Positions 51,101 through 61,905 of a stretch of 64,000 bases of DNA are shown one piece after another. The number at the start of each line of letters is the position of its first letter. The stretch's first letter is position 1. Below the pieces are notes generated by a model, which was not told the DNA's origin, searched no databases, and saw only the letters and a list, made by a program, of their open reading frames with translations. Position numbers and translations under genes: made by a program. Source of the stretch: Pycnopodia helianthoides (lineage: Eukaryota > Echinodermata > Asteroidea > Forcipulatida > Asteriidae); contig CM063248.1 in the NCBI GenBank assembly GCA_032158295.1, positions 19,183,273-19,247,272 on the forward strand, written 5' to 3'.

Positions 51101-54100
51101 TTTACAGGGCACAGTAAGCGCAGAATTCTGTGGTAAGCAGTGCCATATCATAAAGCTGTTTAGCAGAAAATATTGCTTAACACATTTCTTTGCTAAGCAA
51201 AAAATTAATGGGGCACCAGTCACAACTATGTAAACTTTATGGAATGTTGGCTGGTAGCCAGTTTCTGGTAAGCAATAATTTTCTGTGCTTAGCAATTTTT
51301 TTTGTGCTTACAGGCTTAATGAAATCGGACCCTGATTAGAGCTCACGTTTGGCGTTTCCTTAGGCGACTTCTGTCCTACGGCCATGTTGTACAATGCATC
51401 TTGGGCTTGATGGACGAGTCGCTCTTTCCGATCGTACTGTTGTTCTGAAGATCTGAGAGCAGCCATTCCAGTCTAGGGTTTATCAAAAATTTGACGTCCA
51501 ATATAAATTAGTGGTGGGGCACTTGTAATGTGAAAATACAGGTACATGTTCGGTTTCCCAACTTTGATTTAATACCGCTTCATCAAGTGTAATCAAACCA
51601 TCATCTTCACACGAGGCAATTTACATGATAGCTTTGCCAGAAAAAATGTCAAATTTCCAAAACGAAAACAATTCACCCTGCAACTTTTCAGTGGCACATT
51701 ATTTATGATGGGGGGGGGGGGCAGGGGGAAACTTTAAAAAAAAAAACATTGGCGGGGGGGGGGGGGGGGGGCTTTGATGTATTGCAGCATTCATTTGTGC
51801 ATTTTTCCTGATCTCAATTTTTATTTTATTTTTTTTGGGGGGGGAAGGGGAAGGCCATGAGGGAAATAGGGGTTCTGAGCGGAGGTGAACCCCCCCCCCA
51901 TCTAGGAGAACAAATCGTTTTGTCTACCCTCTGTTACCTGTATCTGAGCCTCGAGAGCCTGTGCTGCGGACAAGAGATTCTCAGCACACGGCACGTTTCT
52001 TGATGATGCAGGCTCTCTATTTTCCTGAAATAAAAAAAAAAAACACCCCAAAAACATAATATATTTAAGTAGATTTGGCACAATTAGTGCTTTACATCAT
52101 TTCATTTACAATTAGCCATTCTTTTTTTGATACTTGTACATGGATACACAATAACATATTAATGTGGAACAAGTTTAATAGTTGTCTGAAAATGTAGAAA
52201 CAAGTAATTCCCTTCAGCCAGAAGTGTTCTCCTTGAAAAAAAAACCCCACCTTTACCCCTTTCAGCCCCAATGGCGACTTGAACGACTGCCTCTACATGG
52301 ACACCCTGCTGGAGCCCCAATAGTGACTTTAGTCGACAAAGACAACACACAAAAAACACTCCGAGCACAGAGGTCATTTGTTATAAAGCTGTCGTTTTGT
52401 CAAAGGTGTAGTTTGGAGAAGTGGGAAAGAGGTTAAAAACACCCTCTCCATTTTTCTTAATTGTCAACTTCGACCATCCTTTCCTCTCCCCCCCCCCCCC
52501 AACCACACTACTAAGAAACTTCAACAACAGGTGCAGCGCGAGATACTTGCTTCAGTCTTCCAATTACAGCTTCCAAGATCAGTGAGAAGGAACCTCTTCT
52601 GATAAGCATCTTCCCCTGTCTCCCAAGAGCAAGACTTGCTCCGCGCCACAGGACAAAAAATCCCCCACTAGACCTGTGTGATAGCCGGTCCACTCAGCAG
52701 CAACCTGCAGTGCAAGAGGAAGAAGCACAACAAAATAAAAAACAAATCACATCAATACTAGAGATGGGTTCCAGTACTAGAGATGGGTTCCAGTACGAGA
52801 GATGGCTCCAATACTAGAAGATGGGTTACAATACTAGAAGATGGGTTCCAATACTAGAGATGGGTTCCAAAACTAGAGTTGGGTTCCAAAACTAGAGTGG
52901 GTTCCAATACTAGAAATGGACCCTTTTCGAAACCACTGCTTTGGATTAAGCTCTGGCTCTGCCAGTAATTTTGAAAAACGTACATTTTAAACAGGTGGAC
53001 GCTGCCTAAGTTGGAGCCGAAACTAAAGTTCTGGTTTTGAAGATTGGAATGCCTGACCTTGTGATAGGCAATGGTTAAATATGGCTCTGCCAGCCCCAGT
53101 CCTTCTAAATCTTCACTTGGGCAATTGGATGTATAGGAGGAACTGGGACTGTAATGGTCAATGACAAGTTTAGAGATCTCCCCCCCCCCAAGTTCAAGTT
53201 CAAATTAGTAGAAAAAACAAGATGGTCCAAATGGTTTACAATTGCTTCCGTGATGCTTTTTGCAGACTATCTATGAAAAACTGCCTGCAGAAATTGTGCA
53301 TTGGCTATTAGTATTACTACTCGACCAAAGGAACTCTTTTATATGAAGGCCTTTTTGACCTTTGACCTTAGCAGTGCCCTGCATTCGATATGTGTGCAAT
53401 CTTGCCATGCACTTTAAGAGCGTTACCACTAGTTTTTTTAAAATAGAAATTGCAAATACAAGTTTGAGAAACAATGAGTGCAGTCAATGCACACACAACT
53501 TTACAAAACCGACTTCACACACTTTATTTTAAGTCACAACTTAAACTTTCAAAGGTCCTTCATGGTCATGTGTTGTATTTGTAACCAATACAAATGTGAC
53601 ACACGTATAAATAGGGCAGATTTAATCAGTTTTAAAAGAGAAAAAAAAAAAACCTGAAGTTTAATTACTGGTTTCAAACATGATGATGCTGCTGATGATA
53701 GAATCGACATTGAAGAAGCCAGCAAAAAATGAGTTGATTACACATTTTTTTAATTAATAAAATTTAAACCACGCACGGATGATCCCAAGTTAGCATCGGA
53801 TACCATTATTTTTCATAAACAATGCTGTTGGTTACTAAACTAAGAAAGTCTGACATTGAGGAATGCTTCCATAACCACGGTAACAAAGTATTAAACGTGC
53901 CTCAAAAGATTTTCTCCACACGGCACAAAGCTTTCCGATGGCAGACTGCACTACAATCAGCTCCTCGGCTCCCAAGACAGTAGCAGCAGAAATTCTGCAG
54001 GAATTGTTAAAGGGGAGGTCGCAAACTCTCCGGACCACCCCTCCGCTGGATTCGACCAGTTGGGACTGGTTCGTGGCGGCCCAAACCTCCCCTCTTGACA

Positions 54101-54968
54101 ATCTTCCACCACCCAGCAAGCTCACCGTGCAGAAGTGAATACAGGTAACGATATTTGAATATTCATGAGGCATGATGGAAGCGATGGCTGCGATTGGCTG
54201 GGTGTCTTGCATACATAATCTGACCGCGATCCATTTAAGAGCCGGTCGGACAAACAGAGCCGTGCTTGAGTGCCCATCGGCCTCCATCTGCTCCTCTGTT
54301 CCCATGGCAACTGCATCATCATTTATCATCCCAAACCACTTAAGAGTATTAGAGGGTTTCCACATGCATTCATTCACCCTGATTACTTTGATCTCTTCCC
54401 CGTTTAATCTCGGACATGCTTGCGTGACATAAAGGTAACTTTGATGTCCCCAGCAAAGCGTCGGTCCATCAGCGAGTAAAACATTGATGGACGGCTTGCT
54501 CAGAGAATATCCCAATCTGAAAGAGCCGTACACCATAAACTTCCACCTTTGTACTGATAAGAAGGCGATGATTATCCGAGTTTGTTTGGAGCTTCCATCC
54601 CCTGCACCAGTTAACTGTGATCTTTCCGCCAAATTGAAACGTTTCCCTCGATTGTTTCCAGTTTCAACAACAACACACGGCATTTTCAATCCTGTCCGAT
54701 CATCCACGACATTTGACAATGCGATGATTCTGACAAATCCTGAAATTGAGTCATGGGTGAGAATGGCTCTGCTCTTCCCTGGTTTAAATCTGCCACTCTT
54801 TGTTGAAAAACGATAAGAGTCGGCCAAAACTGATGGTGGCTCACTATTGTATACATGTACATCACTTGTTTGTTGTGCAGGGCCGTCCTCAGTGCCTAGC
54901 CATGGTGTCGATGATGAGACCTTTATAAGTTGGCCGCCAACTGATGTGAACAAAAAATTCGACGTCAT
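47681..54968 (-). CDS. FANCB: Fanconi anaemia group B protein homologue, 8 coding exons (one frameshift)
   Basis: FANCB is a nuclear scaffold that joins FANCL and FAAP100 in the catalytic module of the Fanconi anaemia core complex, which monoubiquitinates FANCD2-FANCI at DNA crosslinks. Exons on the - strand: 54968-53901, 52704-52551, 52024-51938, 51472-51347, 50933-50772, 50644-50104, 49182-48945 and 48110-47681. They give about 934 residues (human about 859). Colinear matches to vertebrate FANCB: the FRLGY..ADGPTLCWGH region, EYSNIVTCIHFC, CDLPFNNSC, LCAVWRKSFE joined to VAAEW, AEQVLLL, TDLGSCNW, the IVGVEV segment, VVVHASDLVTGKLEVK, and VVVHSRNQSDLLLFCQHLYQLLP. Phases agree except for one surplus base in exon 2. 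Introns 1 and 2 appear to be GC-AG. The start is the first ATG of exon 1; an earlier non-coding exon is possible. Identification rests on remembered similarity. Confidence 0.85.
48945..49182 (-). CDS. FANCB: FANCB exon 7
   Basis: 238 bases, entered in phase 1 and left in phase 2. It encodes AIQLATSLVVTAKWSNLLCL to RFKVLASEGPYKRRVVVHSR, the strand pattern before the conserved SRNQ in vertebrate FANCB. Acceptor TTTACAG and donor GTGAGA are good. Confidence 0.83.
49370..49712 (-). mobile_element. TTAA-type MITE, family B, copy 2
   Basis: 343 bp, TTAA at both ends, near-identical to 6006-6347 in reverse, with the same TTATCGCGCGCGATAA core. FANCB intron 6. Confidence 0.9.
50104..50644 (-). CDS. 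FANCB: FANCB exon 6: C-terminal beta region
   Basis: 541 bases, entered in phase 0 and left in phase 1. It carries a low-complexity Ser/Thr/Pro stretch (STAASTRTPSDPSAPSTSQQ) with a basic KVDEPTGKRLKLD element that could act in nuclear import. The conserved strands TVTVIAITGIPEF and VVVHASDLVTGKLEVK follow. Donor ATCAG then GTACTC. Confidence 0.82.
50772..50933 (-). CDS. FANCB: FANCB exon 5
   Basis: 162 bases, phase 0 at both ends. It contains SSWQRIIGDRWIVGVEVCNQ, which resembles the IWYRVIDDSLVVGV region of vertebrate FANCB. The acceptor chosen is a pyrimidine-rich tract ending GTCAG at codon phase. A donor slightly further on (after NNK codons) is possible, so the 3' end is less certain. 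Confidence 0.7.
51035..51335. mobile_element. Nested family D MITEs in FANCB intron 4
   Basis: One starts GCCCAATTTCACAGTACTGC with an inverted AAGAATTCTGC / GCAGAATTCT pair; a second (ATAAAGCTGTTTAGCAGAAA to CTTAATGAAATCGGACC) follows. Confidence 0.65.
51347..51472 (-). CDS. FANCB: FANCB exon 4
   Basis: 126 bases, 42 codons, phase 0 at both ends, from TGMAALRSSEQQYDRKERLV to GQKSPKETPN. The composition suits the helical segment around the LLKEKI region of vertebrate FANCB. Acceptor ACCCTAG, donor GTGAGC. Confidence 0.75.
51711..51772. repeat. Very G-rich tracts in FANCB intron 3
   Basis: Runs of 10 and about 18 G separated by GCAGGGGGAAAC and an A-run. The FANCB transcript carries the C-rich complement, so a G-quadruplex could form only on the + DNA strand. 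Run lengths in an assembly are unreliable. Confidence 0.7.
51938..52024 (-). CDS. FANCB: FANCB exon 3
   Basis: 87 bases, 29 codons, phase 0 at both ends. It reads ENREPASSRNVP then CAENLLSAAQALEAQIQ. The acceptor is a T-rich tract ending TTTCAG and the donor is GTAACA. The sequence is helical and leads into the coiled-coil-like segment of exon 4. Confidence 0.75.
52551..52704 (-). CDS. FANCB: FANCB exon 2, interrupted by a frameshift
   Basis: The acceptor is a clear pyrimidine tract ending CACTGCAG. The exon opens VAAEWTGYHTGLVGDFLS then CGAEQVLLL, matching vertebrate FANCB. In the next frame it continues QKRFLLTDLGSCNWKTE, also matching. The shift lies at about 52611-52624, in a run of C on the + strand. 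Its 154 bases would be 153 if phases 0 and 0 are kept. The exon end is set by a GCAAGT donor, the only site in phase with exon 3. FANCB function of this exon is inferred from colinearity. Confidence 0.75.
52757..52920. repeat. 17-20-bp degenerate tandem array in FANCB intron 1
   Basis: About nine units of ACTAGAGATGGGTTCCAAT-type sequence with variants AGAAGATGGG and AGAGTTGGG. No coding capacity. Confidence 0.85.
53901..54968 (-). CDS. FANCB: FANCB exon 1: N-terminal propeller-like region
   Basis: A 1068-base exon gives 356 residues, beginning MTSNFLFTSVGGQLIK. It holds the pattern typical of the FANCB N-terminal half: a hydrophobic strand followed by a basic segment (SVQRWKFMVYGSFRLGY), DGPTLCWGH, and SNIVTCIHFC. 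The exon ends at KSFE, where the next exon resumes VAAEW, as in vertebrate FANCB. The donor would be GC at 53899-53900 (GAG followed by GCACGT). Reading on past the splice site gives a non-conserved tail and a stop near 53835. Confidence 0.85.
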
Positions 54969-55176
54969 TTCAACAAGAGTAATATTTGGATTTTACTTTA
55001 TTAAAAAACATAACCGTAAAATAACAAAAAAGTACAAGTTCCGGGACCGCTGGGTGTTTCAAGCATAGGTTCAAGTGATCAGCCCGCGAAATTGTGTTCA
55101 AATTGCAGAAGAGTGTTTATTTTGTTCGACATAGCAATTTACTTGCATAAAGAAAGAAGTCTGGGTACTCACTCAA

Positions 55177-55238
55177 AGTCTGGTTCCCTGCTCATTATCG
55201 TAACTAAACGACATACTTTGTTTGCAGGGAACCAGACT
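55177..55238. other. Perfect 15-bp inverted repeat upstream of FANCB
   Basis: AGTCTGGTTCCCTGC at 55177-55191 and its complement at 55224-55238, with a 32-bp loop. It lies about 210 bp before the FANCB ATG, so it could sit in the promoter or 5' UTR. Confidence 0.8.
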
Positions 55239-57289
55239 AGGGCTACCAGACTATTACTTCGCCGCATTGGAAGACCAAAACTCACACGGAGCACGTCGTC
55301 GGTGAAAAACATTCACGGAAATCTCTCGAAATTCACACACAGGGACCACATTTTTGGACACAGAGATAACAGCCTTTATCTGCATGCTCTTGACAAGTAC
55401 TCAGTCGAGGTTATCATCTAATGAACTTCTGAATTCGCAGGAACGTCGCCTCAAACTGCTGGTAAGTTGTAAACATGTTTCTCACTCTCAGCTGTTCTTA
55501 CTACATTTTGTACATTACGTGTAAACACAGCACCAATGTTATGGCATGCTCTGTGAGTATGACTGACACACTAGTGACAGGGACATGACTGAGTCACTGT
55601 GTTTTTAGTGTGTGTCGTTGGAAGATTGCCCGGCCGCTTTTGACAGCAAAGTTGTATTTTCCTTCCTCCATGGTTTGTTATTGTTTGTTGACATTTTTAA
55701 ATATTCACTTGAACTAGCTCGTTAGATTAGAATTACACAGGTCTCAAAAATATGGTAGCTTGGTAAATTTGTATTACTATTGGCATTATTTACACTACAG
55801 TTTACTTCCTAAGTCCAACTTCTAATTAATCTTACTATTCTATATTCTAGTAAATTAAATTTCTTTCCTTACCTAATAATAGTAATTTGACATAATTGTG
55901 TAACCTTGGGTAAATTAGAGCTAAGAGAAGCTAAATGGTCAGTAGCAGACCCCTATAAAAGTAAAAAAGTAAATATTAACAAGATAATGGATAGTAATGC
56001 CGACAACGACTAAGTTTGACTAAAAAGATGCTATTAAGCTGGAAAATCATTGTTGTTCTGTAGCACCCTCTGTGATTTGAAAAGAATTCAACATTATGTA
56101 ACATTAAATTGCAGGAATTTTTTTTACCATTGTTGATGTTGTGTAATTCAGAATATCTACTGCTTGTCAACCGACATGTTCTTCATTCGAATCCCCACTG
56201 CCGTCATCTTTTTTTTGGGGGGGGGGAGGGTTTTCGTCTGAAAATATCATTAGAATATATCCTCTTTTTTTTCTTCTTTTTTTTTTTTTTTTTTACTATT
56301 GACAGTTTTGTCAACCATTTAAATGGATAGTATTTACCTACATGTATGTTTCTTTTTCTGCTTTGTGGCTCCAGAGGAATTTTTATTGAAAGGATAGTCT
56401 GAAATTCATTTGAGTCCCCTAAGTAAAACAGTCACTGCGCAATGCATGTTTAGTTCCAACATAATATCTCTGCTTGTTAACAAATCAACAGTATTATTGT
56501 TTAAAAACGAAAAGGTAAAGTTCTTTAAAAAATAAAAATATTAACATATTTCAAAATGATTTTAATAGGCCTACTATACAATTAGGCCAAGTAAAAAAGA
56601 ATACCAGTTGATCGTCCAGTTTTTTTCAAAAAGAGGAGGATGAGGGCCTTTTTATTTTTAATTTTTTATTTCTTTCGAAGGTGGCTGCCAAGCATTTTAA
56701 TTCAAACTGGCCACCAATTCTTCAGTTTAACTTCACCACTTACTTTCTGTAGTTAAAAGTTCTAAAAGATTGGTAAGTTTAATGAAAAATACACAGAAAA
56801 TGTGTCTTTTTGAAGAAAAAAAGTAAAATAAAAAATAACAATAAAAAGGATGCGGCCTCAAAAAAGGATGAGGGAGGGGACGATCAACTGGTATTTTTTT
56901 TTATTTGGCCTTAAATATAACATATTAAATTTGACAAAAGAATTTGCTTTTTTATTACTCCCTTTTCAGAACTTTACGCCTAATTTACAAAATTCATTAG
57001 GCCAATATCTAACATCAAAATTTGCATTATTCACAATTGTTTTTGATTGGCAAAATAAAAACAAAAACATGGTTAGCGTCCTGCCTTTTTGAAAAAGGAA
57101 GGTGGAGGGCCTCCTTTTTTTTTGTATTTCATATTTTTTATTTTAATTTTTTTTTAATGCTCCAGAATGCAATACCAAAGATAAACACCAAGTAGAAAAA
57201 CATTCAGGGTCTTTGTTTCAATTCAGCGTGCTTGGGCAAAACTTCCAAAACTTGGTTCAAAAATACCCCACAGTTTTGACAAATCCCAG
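55239..57289. other. Sequence upstream of FANCB, no recognised gene
   Basis: At about 55420-55460 a TTCGCAG, 21 bases, then GTAAGT reads like a short + strand exon end, so a divergent transcript may begin here. The rest is AT-rich with long T-runs (56264-56294). Confidence 0.4.
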
Positions 57290-57440
57290 AGGGCCCAATT
57301 TCATAAAATATTGCTTAACAATTTTCTGCTTAGCAGAAATGAGCAGGAAGCCAGTCACAAATTGTACATGTGGCATTGTTAGTTAGGTTGGTAATCTTAT
57401 TCTTGTAAGCATAGTTTTGCTGTGCTTAGCCCCAGCCATG
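57290..57440. mobile_element. Family D MITE fragment
   Basis: GGGCCCAATTTCATAAAATA, TTTCTGCTTAGCAGAAATGA and TTGCTGTGCTTAGC; right end lost. Confidence 0.65.
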
Positions 57441-58612
57441 CCAGCAGGAAGTTGCACCTATAGAGTACGTCACTCTGTCCATTGTCTTAGCACATCACGA
57501 CGTGACCTACTTGTGAAATAACTCAATCGGATTACCTAACAGTTTTTACTCCACCATTGAAGGTTTGAGTAGATAGCATTGGAAAGGTCAGGAAATGACT
57601 AGATTTCATTAGAATTGTCATCTAGGCACACATGTGTTACATTCACGGGGGCTCAACTTCAGCGCTATTTTTAAGTCAATGCTGCCACAGTAATTTGTAT
57701 TGTGACCATGGTGACATCACACTTTGCTTAGCAATTAAGATTAATACACAGTTAAGATTGATTTTTATCTCTATGCGAAATCGGCCCTTGGCCGTGCTGC
57801 CAGCAAGTGAGAGCAAGTGGGTTATATTCTAGCCATCAGGGGTGTACATATATAATATTCTTTTGTGGGATATGTACATGTACGTATACAGTATGGAATT
57901 AACCATATTTTTGACAGCATGAGGGGCATTTCGACTGCAAATTTTCAGTGCATCACACTTACAGTTTTGTCTTGTTTTGAGTGCCTGTATGATGTGTTCT
58001 TGTATCAATAGCCAAATAAAAATAGTATTTGATAACAACAGTGGAGAAAACACCCCAGTACACTTTACTTATTTCACATCATGCCTGTAAATATGCTCCT
58101 CACATGCCCTCACATGATCAGAAATTCTGCAAATTGCTGACTGACATTGCTATCAATCAAAGTAGATACACTACTGTAAGACTATATATAGACTAATCTT
58201 CGTGAAGATCGTCATCAGAGTATTACAGTGTATAAGGCAAAATAAAAAACAAAACTTGTTTAGCGTCCCCACCCACTTCTTTTTTAGAGGCCGACTTTTA
58301 AAAAAATTTATTATTCTTTTTTTTTAAAGGATACATTTTAATGATCTCTGATGAAAAAATTAATTCAAAAATAAATAAGATCGTATTTTTAGACTTTAGC
58401 ACACCGAAAAACCACACCGAAAAAAGCTGGCAACCATCTTGAAAAGTAGCCCGGCTGGTTGTCTTGAAAAATGTGTCAGGCGCCCATTAAAAACAAAAGC
58501 CTCCTCCTTCCTTTTTTTTTTTTAAATGCAGGACGCTAAAATGTTAAAAAAAATTGTTTTGCCTAATGCATGGAATAGTAGACCAACAAAAATGTTGTCA
58601 AATTTTAAAAAC

Positions 58613-59310
58613 CTACTGTCTGATCTTTCGGATGATCCACTGTGGTTTCAATGAATGCTAGCCAGTAATTTAACATCGTGTGGTGAATATAATGCAGTAA
58701 CACAGTCAACCCTCCTACTGTCTGACCATTCAATCTCATCCACTGTGGTTTGCATCCACTGTGGTATCAAATGGTAGCTAAACTAGGCCAGCCTGTTCAT
58801 ATCATATCATATGGTGAATGTATTGAATGATGCAGTACATAGTCAACCTTGCTGCTGTCGGACCATTCAATATCATTCAAGGTTTTGAATGGTAGATAAA
58901 CTACGCCAGCCTGCAATATCATATTATGCGATGAATACATGTACACTGGACAAAGTCACCCCCCCCCCCTACTGTCCGACCATTGAATATCAACCCTATG
59001 GTTTTGAATGAATAGACTATGATGCCAGTCTGCAATATGATATCAGACGGTGAATGCTATCCACACTACATGGTCATCCCTCCGACTGTCTGACCATTCA
59101 ATAACATCAACTGTGGTTTTGAAGGATGGATAAAGCTACGTCAGCTGCACTAGGATGTGGTGAATAGATCTAGGCCAACTGTACGTGTACACAGTAAGTT
59201 TTGTGTATTAGGGAAATGCCGTTGAACATTACACAACCTGTGCAATTGAATGGATATTTTAACAGTTGGTCAACTCACTGCAAAAATGTTACCAAGAGAA
59301 GAGGGGTTTT
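58613..59310. repeat. Tandem array grown from a family P MITE
   Basis: About five diverged units of 93-137 bp, each CTGTCTGACCATTCAATATC plus ACTGTGGTTTTGAATG and GCCAGCCTGCAATATG, followed by one right half (TTGGTCAACTCACTG, TTACCAAGAG). It looks like the left half of the 20553 element multiplied. Confidence 0.75.
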
Positions 59311-60284
59311 GAAAAATTAAAAAAACTCAATGAGTTTTTTGTTAAGTCTGCAAACTTTGGTTTGCCGCCTGCATATTACATTGTATGCTGGACAAGCCGT
59401 TATTCTAGTTGAAGTGGTGCTGCAATAGACTGTGCAAGTCTGGCGCGAATACATTGGAGCCCGTTAAAGTGTGCGAGTTTGTGTTTTCTTCACGCGTTAA
59501 AGCAATGCACATGTATGTGGTACCAAAGTGGTCTAAAAAATGGTTGAATAATGCGCAAGCCTTGCACAGACTATTGTAGTCTGAGGCTTTCACCCAACGG
59601 AGAACAGACTCACTGTATACAACCTCAACTCTCTATAGATTAACCCTGATTTCATTTCCGATCGCTCGGTTTTCTCAATTCTGAGGGTTGGGTCTCAGAG
59701 AAGATCTAGGGACAGCGGAAATAAATGAGGTGGGGGGGACGTTGGCAATAAACGTAGGGGGAAGTAACATTGTTGTTGTGTGGAGAGGTGCAGGAGTGCC
59801 TAGGAAACTGAGTCACAGATCTGTAATTTGCAGCACACGTGAATCATGAAGCAGCTACGGAAATTGAAGAATCATGATTCAATATGAGGGGGGGGGCGGC
59901 CAAATTACGACAGAGATCACATTCGATGCGAAGCATTGTACTCGGGGAAAATTCACTGAAAACTTTAGAGCAAAATGGGATGAGGTAAGAAAGTCTCATT
60001 CATGAAAATGCAATTTTTTTTTCATACTGTGGTGCACCTGCGAGTAATTTGCAGAGAGATCAAATTCTATGTAGAAGGGGAAACACTTTGAATGTGCAGT
60101 TAATTTGGAGAACGTTTTCTGCCGGGAAAAATTGATGCTGATAACTGCACCTGGTTTACTTTCTTTGAAGCAGGATTTAGGGGGTAATATTTTACATACA
60201 GTACATGCAACCCCCCCCCCCCCATCCCCACTCGCTTCTTTCGGATGTGCACTCACAATTACTTTGATGGAGATCAAATTCTAT
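59311..60284. other. No recognised feature
   Basis: AT-rich with G- and C-runs near 59888 and 60210. No supported frame. Confidence 0.45.
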
Positions 60285-60475
60285 TTAAAGGGAGGGTATA
60301 ACCTTTGGTAGTTATTCCAAAAATTAATGGCCATAAGAAGTGACCTGGTAAAGAGCACTTTTACAGAGAGCTGATGACATTTTAAAACATTATAACAATT
60401 ACCAATATGATTAGGCCTTGATATGAAATCAAAAACTGCTGCTTCCGGTTTGTTTAAGTGTTCCGATTCAAAGGT
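60285..60475 (+). mobile_element. Family C-like MITE fragment
   Basis: TTTAAAGGGAGGGTATAACC, TTGGTAGTTATTCCAAAA, GACCTGGTAAAGAGCAC; similar order to 22279. Confidence 0.5.
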
Positions 60476-60604
60476 ACAGGGAACATAGTCAATGTTGTCA
60501 TAGTTAATGTTGTCATATCATATCTGTCATATCTGTTGTTGTGTGCTTAGTGTTCTGAATCAAGATAATGTGCATTTAAAGTACATGATTTTTCTTTTGG
60601 TCAT

Positions 60605-60930
60605 TGGCGTGTCGTGGCCGAGCGGATAAGAACACCGGACTCGAGCTCTGGTGTTTCTGTTCAGCAGAGTGTGGGTTCGAGTCCCGGTCGTGACACTTAA
60701 AGTGTCCTTAGGCAAGACACTTAACCATTGTTGCTGCGTCCTTCGGATGGGACGTAAAGCCGTTGGTCCCGTGTGTTGTGTAATGCATGTAAAAGAACCC
60801 AGTGCACTTATCGTAAAGAGAAGGGGTTCGCCCTGGTAATCCTGGTTTGATTGGCAGCATATTGCGCCACAGCACCTTGTAAACCATTACATGGTGCTAT
60901 GTAAAGGAATAGGTCTCATACTTAAAAAAA
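60605..60930 (+). mobile_element. tRNA-Leu-like SINE, family T, full length
   Basis: The tRNA-like part at 60611-60695 (GTCGTGGCCGAGCGGATAAG to GGGTTCGAGTCCCGGTCGTG) has intact A- and B-boxes and a long variable arm as in Leu/Ser tRNAs. The body (CTTCGGATGGGACGTAAAGC) and end (GGTGCTATGTAAAGGAATAG) follow, with a short A-run. Copies at 38575, 19757 and 63226 argue for a SINE. Confidence 0.85.
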
Positions 60931-61756
60931 AAAAAACATAGCTCCACAATACCTTCAGGGTTCTGCCCACAGTGGTCGGTGCCGGAAAACCCGCCCGGCA
61001 CTCAGGATTCCCCAACCACCACTGGCAGAATTTTATCTGTTTCCAACCACCACACATTTTCCAAATTTTTAAATTACACTTGCAATTTCCTTTCAAAGGT
61101 GTTCAACGAAATGTAAAATTGGGTATTAACCAGTAATAAATGGTATCCAAAGCCATTAATTTTGATCACTTCTTTGATTTGTGTCTATTTATATGATCTA
61201 CCATGTAACTCCCTATCTCGCAATGGTTTCCAGGGAAACATTTTTCCACCACTAAAGAAATCCTGGGCAGAACCCTGTACCTTTCAGGAAAATACTTCCA
61301 GCGCATAGGGACCTCACGGTGGTATATTTATATAGATATTTATTTGTCCGCATCATTAAAAAAATACATAAATTTTGCTTCCATTTGCTATACATGTATA
61401 TGTGCTATATAAGAATGGGTATTATTATTATTATTGGTGCTGGGCTAGTTTACTGCGTTCACGTGAGTCGAGATGCATTACGGTATGTGCTAGATTCTAT
61501 TCAGCGTGTAACAGGAGCCAGTGTTGCGTTTGTGATGTTGGAAAACCTGCCAGCACTGATACATTTGCTTATTGAATGAAGATAAGGTACTGTACACATG
61601 CAGCGCGTGATACTGCATGGAGGCAATTGCTTCCGTGCCCCCTGGCCATCGTCCCTCATAGTGGGTGTTCTCTACCCCACAAAATGGTGAATTGTGTTAC
61701 ATGTGTAGTTCAGGATTTTAAAAAGGGAAAAACTACACAATTTCGAGGCATATTCA
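60931..61756. other. No recognised gene
   Basis: A pair of short inverted matches, CAGGGTTCTGCCCA near 60957 and TGGGCAGAACCCTG near 61264, could mark the ends of another foldback element of about 320 bp. Confidence 0.5.
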
Positions 61757-61905
61757 GGCCTGGAATTTCATCTTTGAGAGGGCAAGGCCGTTATCATTTT
61801 GCAAAGAGCACTTCCATTGGGAAATCTTAACGTCTGTGAGAAACCTTTGAAAGGGCAACGGAGGCCATGGCTGGCCTCTGTGGCCCCCGTTTAATTCCAG
61901 GCCTG
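61757..61905 (+). repeat. Family H dispersed repeat
   Basis: Inverted ends: CAGGCCTGGAATTTCATC and TAATTCCAGGCCTG; interior GGGCAAGGCCGTTATC and GGCCATGGCTGGCCTC. Fragments also at 32345, 34610 and 35493. Confidence 0.65.

Noticed and set aside
54484..54816. 110-codon + strand frame
   Set aside because: It is the shadow of FANCB exon 1, which has clear homology on the - strand.
60611..60695. A tRNA-Leu gene
   Set aside because: A conserved non-tRNA body follows and three other fragments exist in the window, so it is a SINE head.
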